DNA from: Lachnospiraceae bacterium
GTDB taxonomy: Bacteria > Bacillota > Clostridia > Lachnospirales > Anaerotignaceae
Direction: 5' to 3'
Length of the DNA stretch: 32,337 nt
NCBI GenBank assembly: GCA_028695945.1
Contig: JAQVIB010000003.1
Coordinates: 1-32,337 of the forward strand
Shown here: piece after piece, positions 8,671 through 16,240 of the stretch
Layout: every line of letters begins with the position of its first letter
Numbering within the stretch: position 1 is the stretch's first letter
Made by a program: the position numbers and the translations under genes
The notes under the pieces: generated by a model
Told to the model about the DNA's origin: nothing
Database searches by the model: none
What the model saw: only the letters and a program-made list of their open reading frames with translations

Positions 8671-10122
8671 TTATGGAAGTGCTGTAAACATGTCGTTAAG
8701 AGAAACTACTTTGTCACCAGCTTTTGGTGCACTAAGTGGTTTATTTTTTGTTTCTAAATAATTAATATCACCTGTCATAGTCATGTCAAACAAACCGTCC
8801 ATACCCATTGTCATGTTCATTGTTGTTTTAAGACCGTTCTGAGCAACTGTCATTTTCATCATTTCAGTACCCATGTAACCCATTTTCATATCCATTGAAT
8901 AACCTGTTACTTTATCATCTGCTGTTGTAAGTTTCATGGATATTGTTGTTGCCATACCGTCTGCATCCTGTGTGTAAGTAGACTGATATCCGTCTGCAAC
9001 TGTCTTGAAAGCACTGTCGCTGAAAAGACCTGAAATAAGTTTATATGTTGAAATTGTTGCTGCTGCTGAGTACTTATTATCTGTTGGAATTTCAGATGAC
9101 ATAGCATTTACATAAGTTTCAAAATCTGCTTCCTTTGCCATTTTTGCCAGGTCTGTAAAGTTGAAACCTGCACCAGCCTTTGAAATCATTTCGTTCATAT
9201 CAATTGAGTACCATGTGCCATCTGCTGCACCCATAAGGGAAGAGAAAAGGTTGCTTTGAATGTAATATTTGCCTGAGTCTAAGTTGAAAATTAATTTGAA
9301 ATCAATGTTTTTCAAGGCTTCAAGCTGAGCAAGATTCTCGGCAGTAGTTGATGAATCTGCCTTAAGCATTTTCTCAATTGCAGCAAGGTCAAGTTTTGCA
9401 ACCATATCCATGTTAACGTTTGATGCATCTACAATACCATCAATAGTGCAAACACCCTTAATATTGTTATCTTTTGAACCATCAATATTTTTAACATCAA
9501 GATTAATTGTACCTGTAAGTTCATATGTTTTATCAGAGAATTCTTTTGCATATGCAAGGTATTTATTCATAATTGTGTAGGTTTGACCTGCACCTTTAAT
9601 TTCGTCAGCATCAAAAATGATTACTGTTCTGTTTTCAGCATCCCAGCCTACTGTGCAGTTAAGTGCTTGTTCTGCAAAACGAACTGGTACGTATGTACGG
9701 CCGTTTTGAACAAATGAAGCAACGTCTGTTTCAACAGTTTTGCTTTCGCCGTCTTTTGTTATTGCAATGCTTTTTTCACCAACTACAAAAGCAGCTTCTG
9801 TGTCATTCTTTTTAACTGTAATTTTGCTTGCATCAGCATCGTAAGCTACTTCTGCATTAAGTCCTTCAAACACAGCTCTGAAAGGTACATAAACACGACT
9901 ATTTACAATAATTGGCTCTGCATCGTCAAATGTCATATCAGTTCCGTTAAGCTGAACAGCAAGTTCAGGCTCTACAGCGTCCTCTTGTGCAGCATCATCG
10001 TCTTCAGCTGTAGCAATAACTTTAGGTGCATCCTCTGGTGTTTCTTGTGCGAAAGCACTGCTTGGAGCAAGCACCATTAAAGATGCCATTGCAATTGCGG
10101 CTAACTTTTTAAATTTCATCAT
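8671..10122 (-). CDS. Secreted protein with copper-amine-oxidase-N (stalk) domain
   Basis: 483 residues. Signal peptide about 1-25 (Ala-Phe-Ala then Gln), then an acidic linker. Residues about 55-170 carry the two-repeat stalk domain with its signatures VNSRVYVPFRAVFEGLNAEV and NGRTYVPVRFAEQALNCTVG; despite the family name this is not an oxidase and is common on clostridial surface proteins. The remaining 310 residues are a lipoprotein-like beta/alpha domain with internal similarity (repeated MKMTVAQ, TISMKLTT and NMTMGMDG strands), suggestive of the LolA/LppX-type fold, but I cannot assign a function. ATG is 10 bases after GGGAGGA. It is transcribed alone, divergent from ispE; no convincing promoter was found in the 244-base gap. 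Confidence 0.85.
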   Translation of the reverse strand: MMKFKKLAAIAMASLMVLAPSSAFAQETPEDAPKVIATAEDDDAAQEDAVEPELAVQLNGTDMTFDDAEPIIVNSRVYVPFRAVFEGLNAEVAYDADASKITVKKNDTEAAFVVGEKSIAITKDGESKTVETDVASFVQNGRTYVPVRFAEQALNCTVGWDAENRTVIIFDADEIKGAGQTYTIMNKYLAYAKEFSDKTYELTGTINLDVKNIDGSKDNNIKGVCTIDGIVDASNVNMDMVAKLDLAAIEKMLKADSSTTAENLAQLEALKNIDFKLIFNLDSGKYYIQSNLFSSLMGAADGTWYSIDMNEMISKAGAGFNFTDLAKMAKEADFETYVNAMSSEIPTDNKYSAAATISTYKLISGLFSDSAFKTVADGYQSTYTQDADGMATTISMKLTTADDKVTGYSMDMKMGYMGTEMMKMTVAQNGLKTTMNMTMGMDGLFDMTMTGDINYLETKNKPLSAPKAGDKVVSLNDMFTALP

Positions 10123-10294
10123 AATATAAAGTTCCTCCCTTTATTTCTTTTTTGATTATTAACATCACTAACAAGTCTATCACCATTTTTTGTAAATAGC
10201 TATAAAAATGGAGTTATTTTTAAAATATTAATAAATTTGTAAAAAAAATTATAGGAAGTTTTTAATTAGTATACTTCATAATAGAAATCATGTA

Positions 10295-10322
10295 TTGAAA
10301 TAAATACAAAAAAAGGTATAAT
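10295..10322 (+). promoter_or_regulatory. Sigma-A promoter of ispE
   Basis: TTGAAA at 10295-10300, 16-base spacer, consensus TATAAT at 10317-10322. Transcription would start near 10329, which rules out the TTG at 10325 as start of ispE. Confidence 0.7.
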
Positions 10323-10366
10323 GTTTGTATACAGTATATAAAAAACATATGGAATACGGTGATTAT

Positions 10367-11254
10367 ATGGAATATATAAAATTAAAATCGAGAGCAAAAA
10401 TTAACCTTACGTTGGATGTAGTTGCTAAGCGTGAAGACGGATACCATGACCTTGAAATGATAATGCAGACTGTTAGTCTTTATGACAGCATTTTTATTAA
10501 AAAAGCTGAAAATGATGGAATAGTTGTTAAAACTAACCTGTATTATTTGCCTACGGATGAAAGAAATATTACCTACAAGGCGGCAAAGCTTATTAAGGAA
10601 GAATTTGATATACAGCAAGGGGTGTATATTGAACTTACCAAGCGAATACCGGTTGCAGCGGGGCTTGCAGGCGGAAGTGGAAATTGTGCCGCAGTAATTA
10701 AGGGAATGAACAAGCTTTTTGACCTTAATTTATCAATGGAAAGGATGATGGAACTGGGTGCTCGCCTTGGGTCTGACGTACCTTACTGCCTTATGGAGGG
10801 AACTGCCTTGGCTCAAGGAAGAGGAGAAATTTTAACTGCTCTTTCCCCTTGTCCACATTTTTATGTACTTCTGGCAAAGCCAGACATAAGTGTGTCTACG
10901 GCACAAGTTTATAAAAACCTTAAATTAGAGGAAGTGAAAAGCCATCCAAATACAAAAGCGGTGCTTAAAGCCATTGAAGATGGAGATGCAGAAGGTATTT
11001 CTTTAGGTCTTTGCAACGTTCTTGAAACGGTTACAATACCTTGTAAACCTATAGTTGGTAACATTAAGGAATTTATTCAAAATCAAGGTGCCTTTGGAGT
11101 GCTTATGAGCGGAAGCGGACCTACAGTGTTTGCCATGTTTCACAAAAAGGAAACCGCAAAAGACGCTGCATATAAGGTTAAAGAAAAATTTGGTATAAAG
11201 GATGTATATGTAACAGAAATATATAATTCTACATGTGCAAAGGGGAAAAACTGA
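10367..11254 (+). CDS. ispE: 4-diphosphocytidyl-2-C-methyl-D-erythritol kinase
   Basis: 295 residues from the preferred ATG. IspE phosphorylates CDP-methylerythritol with ATP in the MEP isoprenoid pathway, which feeds the undecaprenyl carrier used in wall synthesis. It is a GHMP kinase: catalytic Lys11 (SRAKINLTLDV), ATP loop PVAAGLAGGSGNCAA near 95-109, and Asp137 in LGSDVPYCL, all in the right order; the C-terminal MSGSGPTVFAMF loop is intact. The ATP loop has GSGNCAA where most members have GSSDAAA. Starts at 10325 and 10349 are possible in frame but the family N-terminus begins at 10367; the ribosome site there is weak. The gntR gene follows by one base, so they are co-transcribed. Confidence 0.93.
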   Translation: MEYIKLKSRAKINLTLDVVAKREDGYHDLEMIMQTVSLYDSIFIKKAENDGIVVKTNLYYLPTDERNITYKAAKLIKEEFDIQQGVYIELTKRIPVAAGLAGGSGNCAAVIKGMNKLFDLNLSMERMMELGARLGSDVPYCLMEGTALAQGRGEILTALSPCPHFYVLLAKPDISVSTAQVYKNLKLEEVKSHPNTKAVLKAIEDGDAEGISLGLCNVLETVTIPCKPIVGNIKEFIQNQGAFGVLMSGSGPTVFAMFHKKETAKDAAYKVKEKFGIKDVYVTEIYNSTCAKGKN

Positions 11255-11255
11255 T

Positions 11256-11921
11256 ATGGACTACAAATTTAATGTAAACGTTAACGAGTATTTACCTCTA
11301 AGAGAGGTTGTTTTTAATAATTTAAGGGATGCTATACTTAATGGAGAGCTTAAACCTGGTGAGCGTTTGCTTGAAAACCAGTTGGCTGACAAGCTTGGCA
11401 TTAGTCGTACTCCTGTAAGAGAGGCATTAAGAATGCTTGAGCAGGAAAATTTGGTTGCTCTTTTTCCACGAAAGGGTGCACAGGTTCTGGATTTATCTGC
11501 AACAGATATAAAAAACGTACTGGAAATAAGAAGTGCATTGGAGGCCGTTGCTATGCGTCATGCCTGCCAAAGTATGGACGTGGAAAATTTAAATGAGATT
11601 AAAAGGTTGAATGTGGAATTTGAACGTGCCTTTGAAGAAAAAGAGTATGAAAAGGTTGCAACTACCGATGAAAAAATTCATGACATTATTTTTGCCGCTG
11701 CCCATAATGATAGGCTTGTACAAATAATTAGTAATATGCGTGCACAGGTTTATCGTTACCGAATGGCGTATTTAAAGGTATATGAAACAAAAACGGCAGT
11801 AATTAATCACCACAGGGGAATTATACGTTCTATAGAAAATCATCTTGAAGAAGAAGGTATAAAAGTGATGTCAGAACATATTGACCATCAAATTCAGGTT
11901 ATACTTAAATCCTTAAAATAA
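11256..11921 (+). CDS. GntR-family regulator, FadR subfamily (FCD domain)
   Basis: 221 residues. The N-terminal winged helix (about 10-75) has the family signature GELKPGERLLENQLADKLGI and RTPVREALRMLE. The C-terminal FCD helical domain keeps the Asp/His metal-site pattern: His in DEKIHDIIF, His pair in NHHRGIIRS and His in SEHIDHQI. Such proteins bind small carboxylates and regulate metabolic genes; the ligand is unknown. The ATG at 11256 follows AGGGG 10 bases upstream and lies one base after the ispE stop; an earlier in-frame start at 11235 would sit inside ispE without a ribosome site. Conservation of the ispE-gntR pair is common in Clostridia, but no functional link is established. Confidence 0.9.
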   Translation: MDYKFNVNVNEYLPLREVVFNNLRDAILNGELKPGERLLENQLADKLGISRTPVREALRMLEQENLVALFPRKGAQVLDLSATDIKNVLEIRSALEAVAMRHACQSMDVENLNEIKRLNVEFERAFEEKEYEKVATTDEKIHDIIFAAAHNDRLVQIISNMRAQVYRYRMAYLKVYETKTAVINHHRGIIRSIENHLEEEGIKVMSEHIDHQIQVILKSLK

Positions 11922-11942
11922 GATTACAAAATAGGCAATTAA

Positions 11943-11971
11943 TTGTAATATATATAAATATGGAATAAAAT
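11943..11971 (+). promoter_or_regulatory. Sigma-A promoter of the Wal operon
   Basis: TTGTAA at 11943-11948, 17-base spacer, TAAAAT at 11966-11971. It precedes the LysM-G5 gene by about 45 bases. There is one WalR-like half-site (TGTAAT at 11944) within it but no second half-site at 11 bases, so autoregulation is not supported. Confidence 0.6.
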
Positions 11972-12017
11972 GAAGGGTATAGCAAAAAATACATAAAAAT
12001 ACAAGGAGGAACTGTAT

Positions 12018-13094
12018 ATGAGTAGTTCGCAGGGCAGGCAAAATGGGAAAAAAACGATATACAGCTCTAACCCTGAGGTAAAGCACACTACAGGAGTGTA
12101 TCATCAGGGAAGTGACAAGCGTAAGGAACTTAGGTTTAACAGGCGTAAAAAACATCGTAGACAGCTTAAAATTGGGGTTATAGGTGCGTTTATTGCAATT
12201 TTGGCGTTGTCTATGTTTATTGTGTTGCGTAGAAATGCAGATAAGGTATATGTTGGCGATAAATATGTTTGCATGATTAAAAACAGCAATGTTAAAGCAG
12301 AAGATTTTGTTAATACTGTTACAGCACAGCTTGCTAGTGAAGTTGGAACTAATGTTAAAATAAACGAGGAAGTAAAATTTGTACCTGCACGCGGTAAAAA
12401 GAAGGAATTTGTAACACCTGAATATGCTATTTCTGAAATTAAGAAAATAGTTAGCTATAAAGTGGAGGCGGCTGTAATTACCGTGGACGGTGGAGAAATA
12501 CTTGCACTTGCCACCAAGGAACAAGCAAAGGAAATTTTAGATGGAATTATTGCCGAATATAAACCTGAAGGGTCTAATATAGTTCAAAGTGGATTTGTTG
12601 AAAAGGTTGATACCATTACAAAATTTGTTGATTCTAAGGAGATTGTATCCAAGGAAGAAGCTGTTGCAAAGCTTACAGCGGGAACAAGTACGGTAAAAGA
12701 TTATTACGTTACTACTGGCGATAATTTGTTTAAAATTGCAACAAAAAATAGTATAACAGTAGAGGATATTTTGGCGGCAAACCCAGGCATGACGGCAAAT
12801 ACTACCATTGTTATGGGCAGTAAGATAAATCTAAAAGTTATGGTGCCATTTATTTCAGTTAAAACAGCAGAAAATGTTGTGTTTACCGAAAAACAAGAAA
12901 AACAGGTTGAGTACAGAAAGGACAATACTAAACCAATAAGTTATAAAAAGGTTATACAGCAAGGCAAGGACGGACAAAAAGAGGTTACCACGCAAATTAT
13001 AAGAATAAACGGTTTTGAAAGCGAGCAAAAAACGGTATCTGAAAAGATTACTGTTGAGCCTGTTACAGAAATTATTGTTGTTGGTACAAAATAA
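12018..13094 (+). CDS. Membrane protein with LysM and G5 domains, upstream of walR
   Basis: 358 residues. A basic cytoplasmic N-terminus (about 1-50) precedes one membrane helix at about 51-70. The outside part has an alpha/beta region (about 75-220), a LysM domain at about 229-275 (YYVTTGDNLFKIATKNSITV and a closing SKINLKV), and a G5 domain at about 279-356. LysM binds peptidoglycan and G5 is thought to bind wall polymers. Many clostridial relatives with this order carry an M23 endopeptidase domain at the C-terminus; here the protein ends right after G5, so it would bind but not cut the wall. AAGGAGG lies 9 bases before ATG, and walR starts 22 bases after the stop, in the same operon. It may present wall status to WalK; that is inference. 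Confidence 0.85.
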   Translation: MSSSQGRQNGKKTIYSSNPEVKHTTGVYHQGSDKRKELRFNRRKKHRRQLKIGVIGAFIAILALSMFIVLRRNADKVYVGDKYVCMIKNSNVKAEDFVNTVTAQLASEVGTNVKINEEVKFVPARGKKKEFVTPEYAISEIKKIVSYKVEAAVITVDGGEILALATKEQAKEILDGIIAEYKPEGSNIVQSGFVEKVDTITKFVDSKEIVSKEEAVAKLTAGTSTVKDYYVTTGDNLFKIATKNSITVEDILAANPGMTANTTIVMGSKINLKVMVPFISVKTAENVVFTEKQEKQVEYRKDNTKPISYKKVIQQGKDGQKEVTTQIIRINGFESEQKTVSEKITVEPVTEIIVVGTK

Positions 13095-13116
13095 TAAATT
13101 GTGGCGGAGGTACTAA

Positions 13117-13812
13117 ATGGATAGGAAAATACTTGTTGTAGATGATGAAAAAAATATAGTGGATATTATAAAGTTCAACCTTAAAAAAGAAGGTTATGAG
13201 GTTATTACTGCGGCAGATGGCGAAGAAGGTATTTTAAAGACCTATGAGGAAAACCCAGACCTTATTTTGTTGGACATAATGATGCCAAGGATAGACGGTT
13301 ACGAGGCATGTAAAAAGATAAGAGAAAAGTTTGATACGCCAATAATTATGCTTACAGCAAGGGCAGAAGAGGTTGATAAAGTATTGGGTTTGGAGCTTGG
13401 TGCCGACGATTATGTTACAAAACCCTTTGGTGTAAGGGAACTTATGGCACGTGTTAAGGCAAACCTTAGGCGAAAGTCTGTTGTACCTGGGGCAGAAGAA
13501 GCCCCAAAAGGCAACACGTTGGTTTTTGGAATACTTGAGATAGATATGGACCTTTACGAGGTAAAAAAAGAAGGCAAAGTTATAGAGCTTACTTTCAGAG
13601 AATTTGAACTTTTAAAGTTTTTAGCCAGCCAAAAAACTCAGATTTTTTCCAGAGAAACATTGTTGGAGAAGGTTTGGGGCTACGAGTATTTTGGAGATGT
13701 GCGTACAGTGGATGTAACAGTTAGACGTCTTAGGGAAAAAATAGAAACTGACCCAGCACATCCACAGTACATACTTACTAAACGTGGTGTGGGGTATTAT
13801 TTCGGCAGTTAA
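13117..13812 (+). CDS. walR: WalR (YycF) response regulator
   Basis: 231 residues, OmpR/PhoB type. Receiver domain 1-120 with acid pair Asp9-Asp10, phosphorylated Asp53 ([15 protein letters not shown]), Thr80 and Lys102 all present; C-terminal winged helix about 130-230 with [14 protein letters not shown] and [12 protein letters not shown]. WalR is the master regulator of cell wall turnover genes in Firmicutes and binds direct repeats TGTWAH-N5-TGTWAH. Such a site occurs in this same operon at 15636. GGCGGAGG precedes the ATG. walK begins 13 bases after the stop. The identification rests on both sequence and the walK-yycH-yycI-walJ context. Confidence 0.95.
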   Translation: MDRKILVVDDEKNIVDIIKFNLKKEGYEVITAADGEEGILKTYEENPDLILLDIMMPRIDGYEACKKIREKFDTPIIMLTARAEEVDKVLGLELGADDYVTKPFGVRELMARVKANLRRKSVVPGAEEAPKGNTLVFGILEIDMDLYEVKKEGKVIELTFREFELLKFLASQKTQIFSRETLLEKVWGYEYFGDVRTVDVTVRRLREKIETDPAHPQYILTKRGVGYYFGS

Positions 13813-13825
13813 AGGATGGACATGC

Positions 13826-15598
13826 ATGAAAAGTATAAAATGGAAGCTGATAGCAATGTATTTGGGCTTGGTGCTAATTGTAATGATAGTAAGCGGAAGT
13901 TACATTTTAATTAGCCTGCAAAATATTGAAATGGATAAGGCAAAAAGCCAAATGGAGCTGTATGCAGAGAAAATAAGCGAGCAAGTTGTGCTTTCTTATG
14001 AAGAGGACAGTTTTCAAACGGGACTTATTCAGTTTAGCAAAAGCGGCAGTAACTCCGCACAGATACAGGGAAGTATTTTAAATAAATCAGGTGAGACCAT
14101 AGCCTCTACAACTACCAGCAAACCACCTTACCCAAGTTATAAAAATTCATCAATTATAGGTGCAATGGCAGGCAGTGAAACTTTTTCCAAGAACAGTACA
14201 GACAAGGACATTACAGGTACACAGTACCTAAGCTATGCATATCCGGTGTTGCTTAACGGAGAAACAGAATACGTTATTTATACCCGCATGGATGCAGAAG
14301 CTATACATGACAGTATTAACGAAACCCGAAGAACTATTATGTTTAGCATGGTGCTTGCCCTTTCTATGGCGGCACTTATGGGTTATGTTTTTGCTAAAAC
14401 ACTTACAGGGCCTATTGTGGCACTTACAGGCAAAGCGAAGGAACTGGCACAGGGAAAGCTAGACCAAAGTGTGAAGGTTTTTTCTGATGACGAAATAGGG
14501 CAGCTTTCGGAAAGTTTTAATTATATGGCAAGTGAGCTTAACAACACCATGGGTGAAATTTCAAGAGAAAAAAATAAGTTTGAAATTATACTGCATAATA
14601 TGACTGACGGAGTTGTTTCCTTTGACAGGGATGGGAATGTAATGCACTATAACAGTGCCAGTATGGAGTTACTTGACTTTAGCAAAACAGATTTTACATT
14701 TGACGAGTTTATAAAAAGGTTCGATATAAATGCAGGAATTTATATAGATATGATAGGGCAGGAATTTACCAAAACAGTAAGCTTTTGGGCAAAGAACAAG
14801 TACATTAATGCCAGCTTTTCGCCTTATTCCAGTGAAAGAAAAGAGATGGAAGGACTTGTGGTTGTTTTACAAGATAATACCGAGCTTAAAAAATTAGATG
14901 ATATGCGTAAGGAATTTGTTGCCAACGTATCCCACGAGCTTAGAACACCCCTTACCACTGTTAAAAGTTACACAGAAACCTTGATGGACGGTGCAATTGA
15001 GGACCGTGAATTGGCAATGGAATTTTTGGATATTATAAATAACGAGGCGGACAGGATGTCATTTTTGGTTCGGGATTTACTACAGCTTTCCCGTTTTGAC
15101 AATAAACAGATTGTTCTTAGTTATTCACAGATTAACCTTAATAGCTTTGTTACAGATAACATTCGCCAATGCAAAATACATGCTGAAAACAAACATCAAA
15201 GCCTTACATTTACACCCTATCCAAAAGATGTGTGTATAACCGCGGATAAGGATAGAATTACGCAGGTAATGAATAATGTGCTTACCAATGCAATTAAATA
15301 CAGCCAAGAAGGTGCAGATATATCAGTTAGAATTGACCAAAGCGAGAAATACTACAAGATTGTGGTTAAGGACACGGGTATGGGCATACAAAAAGAAGAT
15401 TTAAACAGAATTTTTGAGCGTTTTTACCGTGTGGATAAAGCCAGAAGCCGTGCAATGGGTGGTACAGGTCTTGGACTTGCCATTGCAAAAGAAATTATGG
15501 AAAGCCATGGCGGCAAAATTACTGCCGAAAGTATTTATGGTAATGGAACAACAATAACTATGTGGTTTCTGAAAAAATTAGAAATGCAAGAAATTTGA
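13826..15598 (+). CDS. walK: WalK (YycG) sensor histidine kinase
   Basis: 590 residues. Helix 1 at about 8-30, an outside sensor domain to about 169, helix 2 at about 170-190, HAMP about 191-243, PAS about 250-350, HisKA with phospho-accepting His370 in VSHELRTPLTT, and an ATPase domain with NNVLTNAIKYS, VKDTGMGIQ, FERFYRV and GGTGLGLAIA. The architecture matches WalK. The kinase senses an envelope signal and phosphorylates WalR. The frame extends back to 13784 inside walR, but the ATG at 13826 has AAAGGA 9 bases before it and starts the expected N-terminus MKSIKWK. No terminator separates it from the next gene. Confidence 0.95.
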   Translation: MKSIKWKLIAMYLGLVLIVMIVSGSYILISLQNIEMDKAKSQMELYAEKISEQVVLSYEEDSFQTGLIQFSKSGSNSAQIQGSILNKSGETIASTTTSKPPYPSYKNSSIIGAMAGSETFSKNSTDKDITGTQYLSYAYPVLLNGETEYVIYTRMDAEAIHDSINETRRTIMFSMVLALSMAALMGYVFAKTLTGPIVALTGKAKELAQGKLDQSVKVFSDDEIGQLSESFNYMASELNNTMGEISREKNKFEIILHNMTDGVVSFDRDGNVMHYNSASMELLDFSKTDFTFDEFIKRFDINAGIYIDMIGQEFTKTVSFWAKNKYINASFSPYSSERKEMEGLVVVLQDNTELKKLDDMRKEFVANVSHELRTPLTTVKSYTETLMDGAIEDRELAMEFLDIINNEADRMSFLVRDLLQLSRFDNKQIVLSYSQINLNSFVTDNIRQCKIHAENKHQSLTFTPYPKDVCITADKDRITQVMNNVLTNAIKYSQEGADISVRIDQSEKYYKIVVKDTGMGIQKEDLNRIFERFYRVDKARSRAMGGTGLGLAIAKEIMESHGGKITAESIYGNGTTITMWFLKKLEMQEI

Positions 15599-15613
15599 AA
15601 CTGAAGAAAAAAG

Positions 15614-15652
15614 TGTAATTTAAAAGTAAGCATCATGTAATACAATTGTAAC
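15614..15652 (+). promoter_or_regulatory. WalR binding site (tandem TGTAAH half-sites)
   Basis: TGTAAT at 15636-15641, five bases, TGTAAC at 15647-15652: an exact match to the published WalR box TGT(A/T)A(A/T/C)-N5-TGT(A/T)A(A/T/C). A further TGTAAT at 15614 is exactly 22 bases (two 11-base steps) upstream, with a poor half-site (AGTAAG) between, so up to four half-sites lie on one helix face. The box covers where a -35 element would lie for the TATAAT at 15663. Confidence 0.75.
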
Positions 15653-15668
15653 AATAATAGTGTATAAT
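15640..15668 (+). promoter_or_regulatory. Internal Wal-operon promoter with weak -35
   Basis: Consensus TATAAT at 15663-15668; the -35 position 17 bases upstream reads ATACAA, which is poor and lies inside the WalR box. The layout fits a promoter that needs WalR as activator, though repression by occlusion is also possible. Confidence 0.6.
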
Positions 15669-15758
15669 TCTTCCTATAACAGAAGAAAAATGTGAATAAA
15701 GTTTGTAAACCAATCTTTAAATAGTTTAAAATAGCTTAATGGAAGGAGGCTGTATACC

Positions 15759-16202
15759 ATGAAAAAAATGTTAATGGGTATGTTAGTTGGATTTATGATA
15801 TGTGTAAGTGCAAGCATTGCGTATGCAGGTTCTGCACAGGCGGCACAGGTAGAAGTAGGAATTACGGGAGATTTAGATTTTGAAAAAGAAAAGGTTTCTA
15901 CCTTTAACGATTCAAAGACTCTTTCCGGTACAGCTGAAAAAGGGACGACAATAAATATTATTGTGTATACAAAAAGCCGTTTGGGAAATCTTACAGAGGT
16001 TGAAAACTATAGCGTTGAGGTTGGAGATTCCAATCTTTTCAGCCAAGCAGTTGGGCTTAGTGTAGGTGATAACTATATTGAGTTTAAGGCAACAAAAGAA
16101 GGCTACGATAACTATGAAGGAAGTGTTACTGTAAGCCGAAAGAATAAAGCTATAAAAACCAAGCTGGAAAATAGTATTTATATACCAGGAGGAAGCTTGT
16201 AA
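15759..16202 (+). CDS. Small secreted Ig-like protein in the Wal operon
   Basis: 147 residues. A signal peptide (about 1-23, ending Ala-Tyr-Ala) leads to one compact all-beta domain of about 100 residues with Ig-like strand pattern: SGTAEKGTTINIIVYTKSR, then FSQAVGLSVGDNYIEFKATK and GYDNYEGSVTVSRK, similar to bacterial Ig/Big modules of surface proteins. It has no anchor. I do not know a named family. GGAAGGAGG lies 10 bases before ATG. It sits between walK and yycH, directly behind a WalR box, so WalR probably controls it. It could be a wall-binding effector or a feedback signal for WalK; both are inference. Confidence 0.75.
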   Translation: MKKMLMGMLVGFMICVSASIAYAGSAQAAQVEVGITGDLDFEKEKVSTFNDSKTLSGTAEKGTTINIIVYTKSRLGNLTEVENYSVEVGDSNLFSQAVGLSVGDNYIEFKATKEGYDNYEGSVTVSRKNKAIKTKLENSIYIPGGSL

Positions 16203-16240
16203 AAATTCATAAAATATTGGATTAAAGCGGTGAATATACA

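Noticed and set aside
10152-10181. WalR-like half-sites TGTTAG and TGTTAA on the minus strand before the stalk-domain gene
   Set aside because: They are 9 bases apart, not 11, and the first fails the last consensus base, so this is not called a WalR box.
12104-12289. Short minus-strand frames in walR, walK and murA neighbourhoods
   Set aside because: All lie inside strong genes with known domains and lack start signals.
11913-12524. 203-codon minus-strand frame opposite the LysM-G5 gene
   Set aside because: Composition (many Phe, Tyr, Cys, His) is that of a shadow frame, and the plus-strand gene is well supported.
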